From Paraphysomonas bandaiensis (Eukaryota > Chrysophyceae), in contig CBFFRP010000565.1 in assembly GCA_965644295.1 (NCBI GenBank), forward strand, positions 1 to 64,000: DNA of 64,000 bases, in the 5' to 3' direction. Below, piece after piece: positions 11,101 through 24,543 of the stretch. The first letter of the stretch is position 1; the number at the start of each line of letters is the position of its first letter. The position numbers were made by a program, and so were the translations under genes. The notes beneath the pieces were generated by a model. It searched no databases. It had not been told where the DNA came from and saw nothing but the letters and a program-made list of their open reading frames with translations.

Positions 11101-14100
11101 ATACTTCTACAGCAGTCGGTCTCAAGTAAAAAGTCCGCGACAAGACGTTACATATCTCTTCCGTAGACCATTGAGAACTTGGAAATGTCTCTGTGGCCCA
11201 AAGAAACTCGTAATTTTCCATCCGGCCACTCGAGACATTTAGCACAGCTGGTTTTCTGCGAGGTCCAGGACCATGTTTAGTGAATGTAATACGTGTGCTA
11301 GTTACCTCCAGCATGCCGTACGCTGGAGGGCACATAGAATTTGTTGAAGGTGTAATAATCTCACACTCATGAGAAAACAAAACTTTTCCAGTGTCTGCGT
11401 TGGCCCCTTCAGATACTTCAGCAGTGATAACTTTGGTATCCTGACCTCGCAATGGAGAGGACTGTGTGCCTGACTTCTCAACAGTATCGGTTTCATCCAC
11501 GAGAACCTGTTCTTCAGGAGACAGCTCTCCATCGTCGCCGTCAGGGTCATTGGGGTCACCTTCGCCGGAACGTTGGATAGCGCGAGTTTGGTACTTGATG
11601 AGGTCTTTCCAGAGTCCCTGTGAGACGGTTTTTGACGACGGCCCTACTGTCACAGTACTATGTAGAAAGTCAAAATAAATGATCATACATTATGCATGAA
11701 ACAGTACCTGCTTGCCACAGTCATTTTATCTTCAGTGAGGTCCGATGCAGTCGACACTGCAGAAAAATCGTCTTCACAATCGGAATCTCCACCCGATCTA
11801 CCTTTAGAGAAGTAAGTTGCCATTTGATGACTCGACCCATAGGGATTTCGGCGGAGCTTGTATCGTTTGCGTTGATAATCTTCACTGAAGTCCATCATCC
11901 AATAAACCTTAAGAACAGTTAAAACGACAGAAAAGGCATCAACAATAGCACCTCTACAGACTCCTCCGCACCCACTCCCCACGGGCCGCGCTCGTTGGCT
12001 AGCTCTTCCAATATCATATTCCATCTCGACGCATTCCTCTTTCTAAGAGACTCCGATGATCGTACCAACCGCTGCATTGCATTAGTTTCATGTTCATTCG
12101 CCTTCCTGCTGAATGTTTGAGATTTCCTTGATAAAATCGCAAAGTTGTTGACTTCTTCTGACCGCATCATATCAAGCTGCTGAGCCGCATGGCGAGTATT
12201 TTTATGCAAACCTAGCTCCGTTAACGTGCTCGTCAGAGCTTCGTCTTCCATTCGAATCGCCTCCTGCAAGACCCCACTCATAGCTGAGTCCCATACTTGC
12301 CACGTGAAAGTTGAGTCTGATGGTATTCGAAGTGCGATATTTATCGCCATTATCGTCGTCTCGGAAGTACTACGACGGCCCTCCGATGAACTATCTAATA
12401 TACGCGCACCGATGGCACGTGTGCCTGGAGTATGAAGAATGTCATCATCAAATGAAGGTCTTTCTTTCTCGTTTTTCTCATCGATAGTATCATCGGTAGA
12501 TGCAGATGACAGTGCAGAAGGACGAGGAGATGGGAGCGAAAGAGACATTCTAGAATCTACAAATGTGTCATCAGCACCCTCTTCAGATACATCATAATAT
12601 AACCCAAGATTTTCTAAACGTTTAAATACGCTTTCTTTCGATTTTTCAACTAACTCAACTAATAGCTGTATAGAATCTTGAACCCAAGACTCAGACGGGC
12701 GGTGAGCGGTATGTCGTAACACATCAGCAATTTTAACAGCAGCATGAAGGATCTCGAACCGATGTGCTCCCCAATCCTTCACTTCTAGCGTATTAATAGT
12801 ACGACGGAGACGCTTCAATGCTTGTAACTGTGATGACTGCTTCGCCGGAGAAAGCGTAGTTCGTGAAGAGCCAGTCTGGCTGAAAATATTACAGAGAACA
12901 CGAACTAAACGCCAACATATTTGTGAAGAAATCTTCCATGCCGGGATCGCCCTACCAGTGATGGAGTGCTCCAACACAGTCTCGGGCTCTCCCGCAGGAG
13001 CAGTGTGAGGCACAACATCCTCAATAGTGTCATTCATAATGTCCAACAGACCTTGCGATGCCTTTATCCCGACACTAAGAGCAATTTTCATGCTCACTTT
13101 ACCTTTCCTGTGAAAATCGGGGTCAAGTGTCTCCAACAGAGTGATGATGCTATCCAGAAGATTCCACATTGATTCACCGCATTCATTATTTTGCACTCCA
13201 CTCGAGTCTACATGCCGAACCATTCCTGGAGGAGAGGAATTTCTTCGAGATATTGTTTTCTGACTAAGGGGGCGCGGGGGTGGGCTAGTCATCGGTGCTC
13301 CATCCCCTTCAAAGACACCTGACACAGATATGCGAGTAGGAGATTTTCGGGGATTGCCTCCGGAGCACTCATCGTTACTATCAGTTATCACAGACAGATC
13401 GGAAGTGTTTTTTTTCATTGCAGGCGATGAATATCCGCCGGCGACACTTATCATCGTGGAGTAAGGGCTGGCTATATCCGTCATTTCAGATGGAGGATCA
13501 TGACTAGAACGCACTGACATTGGCTCTGAGTGAATCCTACTTAGTGATGGAGGTGGTACCTCAGGTGTACTTTTTCGTCTCACAGGAGTTGAGTCATTCT
13601 TACTGTAGGACTCTGACCTCCTCAATGGTGTCACTTCACCCGATGGTGTTCTCTGCAATGCGGGCGATGACGATGAATCGCCAATAGACTTCTTCAGAGT
13701 CACATCGGCAACAACAGGGGCGGTCACGAACTCCAAAATAAACGAGGCAGTCAACCAACAGCATATGTTAAAAGTTCTCATTCGTATATGATGATGAAGT
13801 TCCAATTCTTTAGAATCCATGTTTTTCCAAGAATCTTGGCGAAGAATCAAAGCGTTGACTATTTGTTGAAGTAGGCTAATTCCAAAAACTTCTACGTCCA
13901 ATTCTCCCATTTCCGCATAGCAACGTAGCATTGACATCGTCTCCTGAAGAACCTTGGGCCCAAATATTCTCTTCCCTTTAGCAATATCTTGCAGCATTGT
14001 TATAGGGTTGGGCTTAGGGGGGGTATACGTATTTTCGTTTGTGGGGCGGCTGATAACAACTTCAGGTACCGGACAACCGAATTCAATTGTATGCAGAAAG

Positions 14101-17100
14101 AGCTCACATATCATTCGGATTCCAGTATCTAAAATTCCAGTTGACCGATCCAGTTCCTTTACTGCACTACCACTACTATAACTCCCACCTTCGCTACTAC
14201 TACGTATCTTGCACTGTAGTACTTGAATTCGTCTTTGTTCAGACGTCAAAAACTCAAATAAAGACGTTTGCCACATTGGAACCTGAAGCAAGAGATCACA
14301 GTTTGAAAAGCTCTGTAATTTCGTTTTAATTCCAACTAAAGTAGAAAATCGCAGCGCATAAGGAACTATATCCCTGCTTATAAACCTCAATGTAGCAGGA
14401 ACAAACGCCGCAACACAAAATATGCTCTCCGAAAGGTGCTCGCTCATAGGACATGATCCTAAGTTGGTGCTATTGCTGTGGTCACTAGATCTTCCTGAAT
14501 CGGGAAAAGAATCATCTAAATTTACAAACAGATCGTCTATTTCACTGACGATATCTGTACTCGGCAGGCCCACCATGGTGTGTGTCATTATACTCACTAT
14601 TACTTTGCACTGTTGGTCCACGAGATGACTGTTCAAAATATCCATTTCAATCATTCTCAAAAGATTATCTTGGGCCCATAACAGAACGTAGCGCAAGTTG
14701 GACACAGGAATTCCGATCGCTGCAAAACTATCAACAGTGACATCGGCTTTGGTACTACCACGTCCACTTTTACCAATAGAAAATTTCGGAGTTACAGGGT
14801 TAGACATCGGAGCAACAAAGGAAAAGGAATTCTTAGGAGATGACGTCGATGATGGAGTGGTATAATTTCTGGAGGCAACTGATCTTGACTTTGGTCTGCT
14901 GCTCTCTCTGTTGTCTAGACTATCTACCCCGGACTCAATATCTGAGTCAAGAGAAGATTCGGAAATATCAGATAAAGTGTCAGCAGTTTCTTCAGGAAAA
15001 AATACAGATTCTTTCACAGTAGCCTCTGACCCTTTTCCATGAAAAGAAACACTCAAACTACTCGTCGAACTCTTCGGAGACAAAGTATGACTTCGCAACA
15101 TAGGTTTTTTCTTCTTCTTATCCAACACGCCAAACTCTGGAAGATCGCCATGCGCAGTAGCAATTTGAATGACATTGCACAGAGCTAAGAAAGCATACAT
15201 TCGAACTCTTGGGTTAGGATTCAGATGGAGAGCAAGGAGTGGGTATATTTTAACCCCAGTGCTAAAGCCACTGAGAAGTTTCTTGTGAAGCTGGACCGAA
15301 GGCGTGGCAAGCAACCGTATGAGAAGCTGTAATGCCTGAACTTTAGCTCGCGGGGTAGACTCATGTGAAGCATAGTACATGATACACTGAACTTCTTCCT
15401 CCACTGGGGTACCGGATATTGCCTCTAGCCGATTATATGACATTTCTGAAAATCTACACACGATTAGGGCATAAATCATGCGGAAAATTAGGTGCCGTAT
15501 GTCGTCCAGCTGATCTCCTGCTAACTTCTCCGCCACCACTTCTCCTGTGGCCTCGTGGACATAGCTCTGAGTCGAATAAATGCTACCCTGTCGTTTAATG
15601 TAATTTGTACGACGCGATGGAGCAAATCGCGTCGACGTCGAATGCCTCTCTTCAAACTCTTCGTCATCGGAGCATGCCAAAGTTGTTTCATTTTCAGTCG
15701 TGAGAGTGGGGTCGTCAGAATCTCCAGAAGGCTCCTTAAAACTTGAAGGAGGAAGGCCGTGTGAATAAATTACATAGAGAGCATCAAATAACTCTCGAAC
15801 GGATATAATTTCCCGTATCATATCAGGTTTCTTTTGACATAGTTGAAGTAGATGATTGAATAAATGTAACTGTGTGTCGTATGTGGCGAACATCCAAAGC
15901 TTGAAATTTAATAAAATGTATTTCACAACATCTCCGTACCAATCCTTTCTCCATAGAAGCTTTTCAGAGTTCTCTATAAAAACGTTTAAAAGCTCCAACG
16001 TCAAGTACTGTGGAGATATTCTTTCCAAGAAATAAGCCACAAGTTGAAATCCAGACTGCATCATAAACTGCCGACTCTCATCACTGTCCCTCGTGAGAGA
16101 AAAAAACAACTCCACCACTTCGACAGACAGCTTTGTGTCAATATCATAGTTGGGTGTCATGTCGTCATTGAGAGCCGGAAGGTCGAATTGAGCGAAAAGT
16201 GGGATTAAAACACGTTTGCCACCGAGACAATCCAGAGCATCGCGCATATCCCTAAAAGTGCAACGGTAGGTTCCGGGGAGCATGTACGCGTGCATTTTCC
16301 CACCCATACGTGAATTAGGTAGGCGCTGAAGGTGCCCAGACCGATTAAAGTCCGACGAGTGCTGTTTCGGTCCAGAACCGACGCGCCCCGTGCTTTGTCT
16401 TGATTCCTTTCCCCACCTGACGGCGTTCTTTTCTGGAGTCATATCAAGAAAGTAGTTTCCGTCCCACACTCCTGGATTATAAGCCAGCATGATCACAGAT
16501 GAAAGTGCATCCAGATTCAAGTTCGCGGCATGACCGCCATCCGAGAGCTGTCCCTGTGAGCCCCTACGAGTGATCTGAGAGTTATCGAATTCACGTGATA
16601 TGTCCATCCCTATTGCATATAGTTTTCTCATTTGCATTTCAGGCAGCGCCTCAGAAAATACATAGATGGACCCCATTTGACCCCTTAACGATGTCGCGGA
16701 AGAAACACTAGCTAAGGCTGGAGTACAATCTCCAATCACAGGCTCTTCGATTTCACCGAGAAACTTGGGATATGAGAGTTGGTGTTTACTATAAAAGTTA
16801 TTAATTAGTACACCAAGTTCACTTCGACTGCGGAACTTTCCAGTAGAATGCGAGAATGCAAGAAAATACCACTGCCCTCCACGAATAGGTTTTTGTCTCA
16901 AATCTTCGTCCATTACATGAGATATTTCGACACGACTTGGCTGCGAACTTTCTGACGCATCTTTGTGCGTCTGAAAAATTAGAGTGTATGTCGATGAGTG
17001 AGGGCTATTTAGTTTCAAAAAAACTTCTAATCCGATTCCAGAATTCTGGCGAAACGATAGTAGCGTTGGACGATAGTGCAAGCTGTCTTCGTCACTACGA

Positions 17101-20100
17101 ATACTTTTCATATCACCCAATGAACCAATAGATGACATGTCTCGGGACGTACTATCTTGCCGCATAAAGCTTGGGCTACGAACGCAAAACCAAAAACAAA
17201 ATGTATATCCATTAGTGGCAGGCCACCGATGTATAGATGGAATTCTAAGGCCCGTTTCACCGCTGCCTTCAAATAAAAAGAAATGTTTCGGGCTCTTGGA
17301 GTCGTTTACCATCAATCGAAGACAGCGCAGCAACATCCACGAATAAGTCGGCCTATGATCTCCTTGGGTATGCATCAGACGAAATAACCTTTTTAACTGA
17401 GCAACAGATATGTTGTGCTTTCCTATAACTTGCATCAAATCTACACAGAGCGGTTTCGAAATATCAGACAATTTCATGAACAAATCTAATAAACAGTCAA
17501 GTATAGGGGGCTGCATATCACCACACTTCGATAAATTAACTAAGGAGAAGCGGCCTACCAATAAGTTTCGTAGAGAATTTAGAATACACTGCTGAACTTC
17601 GGGAACACAAGACGGAATGAGTAGCAGCATTATCGGGATTACAATAAGATTCGATAAACACACTTTGGAATCATCAGTATAAAACAATCCATTTTCTGGA
17701 ACGATGCCCTTGTCCATAATATCTCTATTATTCGCACAAGGTCCATCCAACAACATATCAAATAGTATCACTATGGTTTCAAATGACGGAGCTTTCTCCA
17801 GTGCAGTAATCATTCCAGCAACATCATGAAAATTGCATGCACTGAACGGATTCGTGCCAAGAATCGTATCTGTACTTGTAGAGGAGGTGACTTTCGCCTT
17901 ATTTTTGGAATACTTTTTCAGGAGCATTAAGCAGGCAAACTTGTGCTTCGTGATATCGCTGTCTACCATTAACGCGGTTAACATTGCCAGAAAATGCCTA
18001 AATACTGTAATTCTAGTTTCAGAATCCCATGATATAGCTGAATCACCACTGGACCTTTTCATGCACTCATCAACACTGAGAAAAAACTCCCTGAATATAT
18101 GGGGTCTAGGCTTCAACCAGTTCAGGGCCTGGTGATATGGGCCCATTGGTCCGTACTGCAACATCATGTTCTGGTAATATGGTAGATAAAGTGCGCGGTC
18201 AGGGTTGCATAGAAAACTCTTCATCCATTCGTATGTCGAGATTACAACACCAGCGCCATCACACCATGCTGGCTGCAACATCGCGAACTTAATATGACTC
18301 ACAAATAAGCACTTTATAATGTCATGAAAAACGGCATGATGCACAGTTTTTGTGCCATCCATATCTGCCTTTGAACTTTGTCGTTTTAACGCAATCCCAC
18401 CACGTCCAGTACCCCCCTGAATTAATGCAACAGATGCTGATGTACTGCTGCTTGAGTACGATCGGCCTGCCTGTCTAAAGTCTATGGGTATATTGTGGCA
18501 CATACATGTACAAACATGCAGAACCTCCATCAGCAGATACAGTGCAATATCACGACATTTGGGATCTAGCATCAGCAACAGCAACGTAACATGCTTAGGA
18601 GTTGCCGATGTCGACTCCTGGTTTCCCGACTCACGACTAATAGCTCCAGACGAAGAAAATGCCGGCTGATGAGACGCTGAAGGCGTATTCTTCGGAAGAA
18701 AGGCCTTGCACCAACTCTTTCCAGGAGATATTAACATGATTGTCAGCACTAAATCTATAACCGTCGTTCTAGCGGGCCACAGAAATGGTCTAATCATGTG
18801 TATATCAGAATACTCTTCGCCAATCCAAAATGGAGGTGAACCACCGTCACCAGCTGGAGGAGTCGACGTTGTGTCGCAACTGCTGAGCAGCTGGTATTTA
18901 CAGAGCGATAGACACTTGAAGAGTATATGCTTATACTTATCGTTGCCAGACGTTTTAATATTCAACACTTTAACCTCACGAATCAAAATACATTTAATCC
19001 AATTTATGGTCTGTAAAACGATGTGATCCGGAGTATCCCTGCCAACAGCCTGTAAAATGGAATAAAGCTCTGTGGTAGAACCAACGCTCGGCGCTTTTGC
19101 CAACGAAGACTGATTCGGAACATCAACTGAACTGACCACAATAGACATAAGTTGAAAAACTGAATCGAACAACGACAGCCACGCGAACGCTTTCACGATA
19201 ATAGCATTTGTAATATCTGACCATTCATCTTCTAGATCAGCTTCTAAACCAGTTCCAACATGCAAGGGTTCTTCGTCGGGGGAAAGTGCAAAACTTTCAT
19301 CAAGACCAGGAGTAGCTTCACCGGCATTCATATCATCCGCTGACGGACTAGGACTCAGATTTCCATCCAAATATAGAGTCTCCATTAGAGTTGTGTCAGA
19401 TAGAGGGCTATTAATAGTACTGTCAAGTGCAGAGTTGTTAGTAAGAATGCTACTGGTCATGCCAGGTCGGGTATCGGATTCGTCTTCTACATCAAAGAAT
19501 GAATTTTCATTGACATCGCGGTAGCTTTCTGTATCATCCTTTGATCGGGATATAGAATCAATAGAATCGAACCGCAAGCGATGGTTGGACTCGTCCTCTG
19601 ACAAACTGGCACTCCGGCTACCTGCATGGTCAGATGTCGATATGTCGTCCTCGTCACCATGATCTTCTAGGACATCCACAGCTTTAGTAGAAGTATACCC
19701 TAAACCCTTCCCAGGAGTACTTCGAGAAGATACTCGACTGCTAAGTACTGTGGAGAGTCTTGGCGGCTCCAAATAGTCTAACTCATCAGTCTGCAAACTC
19801 CACATTGATGTCGTGCTTTCCAAACCATCGAGAGCAGCGCCTTCATTTTTCGTAGTGACACGCTTACCCTTCAAGAGCAACGCAGATATATCGTCCTGGC
19901 CACCAAGAAGGAAGCTTGACGATGATGCTAAAAGTGCCCATGTCTTGTGATGACGACAAGTGGCGATAGTTTCATCAGGAAAGGTTTCCACACAGAGCGC
20001 GATGAAATGGACCATATGCATCTGAAAAACTGGCAATAATGAATACTCCGTCCCACTCTCTCCCGATGGTACGTTCAGCGAATTTCGCATAGAAGTTTGT

Positions 20101-22395
20101 GACTGCGCTTCGGCGCATACATGCAAAGATTGAAGTATACTACCAAGAATTGATGATAAAAAGCGCATTCGGGCAACCCATCCATCGTCGGCAACAGTTT
20201 TAGACATTAGCTTTAAGTCCGTCTTCTGCGTGGCTTTGCATATTCCAAATAATATGACAAACAGTCGATCCCAAATATCCGCAGCAACACCATTGACGAA
20301 CCATGGCAATGAGCAGTCCGAAGGTGCCGCTTGCTTTCCTTCAAACACATCTGCCACAGCTCTGACAAGAGAATAGTCGTCTGAATTCTTCATACTCCGT
20401 ATATACTTTTTTGCAAGAGAATCCGCGCCCGCGTACTGAAGCATAACAGATCCCCAATCGCATAAATCAACATTAAAACTTCCCGAAGTGTCACTGAAAC
20501 TACTTTTCATTTGCATGTTTAGAGTCGGGGATTCATTCATATGTGGTGTGTGGGTCCAAGGCCACATATCTGATTCCGGCTTAGGGGAAGGAATACGAGA
20601 CACGGCTTCTACCTTAACTCTGACATTGCGATGACGGTGGCTATCCAGCTCCACAGCATTCAATGCATCTTGGGTGATTAAATACGTCTGCAGCCAAGCC
20701 ATGAAAAGCTGCAGGCTCTCGAGCGAGGTTAATGTGTCTCTGATTGACATGTCGGCGGCATCAGCTTCATTACACGAGCTAAACACAACCTGTTCTACCA
20801 GTCGAAGACAGAGTATACCTCGATGTACGCCAGCATGGAAATCGTCGGAGGAAATCATATCATACGGAGGTGCATCCTGCATTGAGAGAAGAGAGCTCAA
20901 TACCCCAGCGCCATTACAAACACAAAATCTAGTTCGCGTTGCCCGCTGATGAGAGCACATATAGGCCAATAATGCAACGAGTGCCTCACTTTGTAGCGCC
21001 ACGCAGCCTCTCCACAAAACGGTGATGCGAGTAGTCCTTGTGTGTCGAGGGCTGTCCTCCTCACACACAGCCTCTGGCTCCGAGTTGGCAAAAACTCCAG
21101 GTTGGTATAGGTGCGGTGAAGCTAGTGCCCGAGAAAGATATGCTAGCTTGTTTAAAAGAGATATGAGTACGCGAACTGCGCCACATTGGATGAGGTGAGA
21201 AGACCATCCATCTACACTCTCATCTGGGCTTAGAGGGGCTTGTTGCGCAGCATCTTGCCTTATTCCTGTAGAGGATGCCGTTGATTCTCCACGGATTCGA
21301 CCGGGTGAGGCCGTTGAACGTCGTCTCCTGTAGGGTGGGAGTTCACCATCTTCCCTGAACTGACAAGCCTCAGCATAATCACATACATCCACGAACCCAA
21401 AACGCTTCATTGCTTCAGTATCCCAAGGTTGTAAGGGAAGTGATCCACTGTAGCACCTTTCAGCTGTGCGGGGAAGTTGCGGGGAACCTCGGGCTACCAC
21501 TTGTACTAAAGACACCAAAGACTGTAGAATAAAGCTCGCATCCTCCTCCAGCCTGCTGTCTTGACCAGCGGAATTATATTCTACCCACTCTGCAGATTTA
21601 CATCGCTCAATGTAACCCACAATTACTTCCTCTAACTTCACCACAAATGCACGAATGACTTGAATCAATAAACGAGTGTAATTCTTTCCTAAGTGCTCCA
21701 GCATGACGTCGCGATTGTGGGGCCAGAATGACAACAGTGACAGAATGTAACAGATATACAAGAAATGGCATCGGGAATCGTGGCGTTGTGACGCTTCTAC
21801 GGCCGTGCTGTCATCATATGAAAACAAAAACCGCATTGAAACCCCGATGGAATCTGATAACAGAAGTTTGTCTGTGTCAACTGGATGGGCTTCTGCTAGC
21901 CACTCTTGCGCTTTGTCAGATCCAGTGCTACCTTCAATTCGAATATACTCAAGGAGTTGTTTCCCCATATGCACCACAATTTCAGTAGGGTGACCCCAGG
22001 TATCTTCAATACAAGCTGGTTCAGTGTCATCATGACAATTGAGAGGTTCGTTTCGTTGATCATCTATCACAGCTTCATATTCTGATATGAAGATAGCAGC
22101 AAAATCTTCGAATTCCTTGGACATCGAGCGATTGCACACAGGGCCCGTATGGCCAGAATTTATGAGAACCCCTGTCATATACTTCTCCCAGGCTAGTGCT
22201 ACACTTCGACCAGCTTCATCAGAGCTAGAAAGGGGTTACGGATTGCATATGGGGAACAACAGTACATATTTACCTTAATCTTGCCTCTGCTAACAGTAGA
22301 GCTTTTTGTTCACTAGCTTTAGCTGGTTGTTTGGTAGTTTTTCTCCCGTCACCATCCCTGAGACCTTTCTGGAAAAAATCAAACATGCTTAACAT
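8164..22395 (-). CDS. Giant BEACH/WD40 protein, neurobeachin/LvsA-like
   Basis: Seven exons on -: 22274-22395, 11952-22224, 11708-11907, 9732-11657, 9532-9685, 8464-9480 and 8164-8412. They total 13,941 nt = 4,646 aa, with phases agreeing at all six junctions (introns 44-51 nt). The start is MLSMFDFFQKG, with an in-frame stop upstream. Order: long alpha-helical N-terminal region with low-complexity Ser/Asp patches; a ConA/LamG-like domain ~1690-1900 (RWPATNGYTFCFWF, GGQWYFLAFSHS); a DUF4704-like region; PH-BEACH ~3620-3745; BEACH ~3766-4050 (WETREISNFEYLMQLNTIAG, YPVFPWVIADY); and C-terminal WD40 repeats ~4060-4640 (CGHWDHTFKV, VSGSEDGTVIV). BEACH proteins act in vesicle traffic and lysosome-related membrane sorting. 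The domain order fits the neurobeachin/LRBA/LvsA class, but the protein is longer than the usual ~2,900-3,800 aa. Nearly three quarters of the coding sequence is one 10.3-kb exon. Confidence 0.94.
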
Positions 22396-24543
22396 GCTTG
22401 TGGCTTGGTCGCTTCCAGCTCAAAGGAGAACTCGACAATCACACTCACTCAACAATTATATCAGCATCTCGCATCGTCAGCTTGACGATATTATTATTTC
22501 ATGTATACGAAATGAACAGAATAATGAGTTGCTGAGCAGAAAATGTTCCCACTTTCCTGTAACTAAATCGATATATGTGATATGCTACCACGTGACAGGT
22601 ACAGTATATAGGTAGGCTATGTATAGTATACTGTACCTGGCTGCCTCTATATTCAACTCATACATACAGTATCCTCACACATCAGCACTTCGCTGCCTTC
22701 ACAGCAGCAGCACTTTCGTCTGCTGAATCATATGGATATGACATATATGGGATACAGTATTCGCATTGTATAACACTGTATATTGAACCTGTTGCGGATA
22801 CGCACCATATACGCTGAAATACTCCTTCCTATGCACGTCATTTAGGTGGAGCCAACAATAATCGTGCCAAAGAATTGCAGCAACGAGCTTCGTGAGTGTT
22901 GTGAACTGCGTATCATGGACATGGACATGGGAAGATCGCTCGCATTGAAGGAGTATCTGTCTGTGTGCTCCACAAGAATACGATAATGCATTGTACATAT
23001 CCGTTCCGTTGTAGTGTTATATCTTGCTGTTGAGGATATGCAACACACACTACGTTGTAGTCGTCTACAGGATCTAATCATACAGTACGATGTGCTGCAG
23101 CTGTTGCTCATCTCTGACATTGACATGGGTGCCGAGGCCTGCATTGATCTGACCTCTGGTGAGAGAGATTTTACCACTACAGCTATACAGGAGATCCTAT
23201 CAGCCTCTGGAGGTGGTATCAGGGATCAGCACAACTATATATGAGAATGCGTGCAATGAGAACATATAGTCCATACGGCTACTGTAAGTCTGTGCTGATA
23301 TTAATAAGCCTGGTAGAAATGAGCTCACTCGTGTGCTTGTCGCAGTGCGATATGGCCGTATGAATGCTATTCATGCTCTTGATGGTTTGGGGCCAGTATG
23401 CACTCACCGAAAAATGGTAAATCTTATCCTCTCTTGATAGCTGCACTGGAAGGACACCACAATGTGGTCAAGTTGTTCGACGGAGCGGACATGAATACCC
23501 ATTTGAGTTACAGTTTTAAGCGGACATTGTATTTATGGCTTGTTGATGATACTGCAGTATATACTGCTAGCCAGAAAGGGAGACTGGATGCCATTCGAGT
23601 ATATCATGAGTTTGATGTTCCCAAACCTTTACCAGTGTGACACCACATCTACCCTTACTGTATCAGTTAACTAAGGCCAGGAAAATTCATTGTTGACATT
23701 GAGCAGCAGAGGATCAAATCTTCGCTTTCTCATATCAATAAACGTATTGAGTCGTGCTTTGCATGTGACACAGCTGAGCAGAGCAAAGTCAGTTTGCAGG
23801 GGCGGTTGGAAAGCTGTGATGTGGGGCATACTGCGTACTCTACTGTATAAATGGCATCTTGCTGTGTTGGGATGGATCGCATACTATATCGGAAAGTATT
23901 AGCTTAGATAACAACTTAGAATATGTCGGGCTTAATATAGAATACGGAATGGACAATTGATATCAACCTGCTTTGAATTAACTAAAGAGTAAGGGTTAGA
24001 TTGCAAGTCATACTTTTATTGATTATGATAGAGGAAAGAGTATAACCCATATTCACCCTCTAGTTTATATTTTACTTTTTCCAAATGACCTAGCATTTTT
24101 TCTAGCAAGCAATGTTCAACCCGACAAACTAAGCAGCTCAAACACTTTTCTTAATAAATGCTACTAAAGAGCTAAGATATTCTATGTCGCACGCATTTCA
24201 ACAAAACTTCTTTCTCAGCAATGTATCGCTTTCGTGCAATCATATATATTTCTAATACCTTCTATTGTAGGCATTTAACATTGAGCTATATTAACACTGC
24301 ACTGTTGCAACACCTATTTCACTTACATTCTATATTATTTAGGAATTTAACATTGAGCCACATTAGCATTGCACTGTTGCCATATGCATTGCTAAATTAA
24401 CGAGTAACTTTGAATAACAGCCACTACTGAAATGCAAAAGCACTGTTTTTCATAAACGACGACACAGGTCATATTGATAAAGAGAAGACTAGACAACGTA
24501 TAAAGTATTAAACACATCACCATTACGAAAACGACTGTTTAAA
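22396..24543. other. Intergenic, holds a decayed ankyrin gene
   Basis: Spacer between the BEACH gene start and the 3' end of the EF-hand gene. Apart from the ankyrin relic (~23014-23640) no gene is seen. The right part (24000-24540) is AT-rich and probably contains the 3' UTR of the EF-hand gene. Confidence 0.5.
23014..23640 (+). pseudogene. Degenerate ankyrin-repeat gene fragment
   Basis: Conceptual translation shows ankyrin-like units spread over more than one frame. One is at ~23294 (ADINKPGRNELTR followed by VAVRYGRMNAIHAL) and others at 23398-23640 (GKSYPLLIAALEGHHNVVKL; DDTAVYTASQKGRLDAIRVY). The first lies in a different frame from the second, and stops separate them. No splice sites restore a frame, so this is read as a pseudogene. 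The piece at 23014-23244 may be an older, further-decayed part. Ankyrin motifs are easy to over-call in short pieces; confidence is moderate. Confidence 0.5.
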
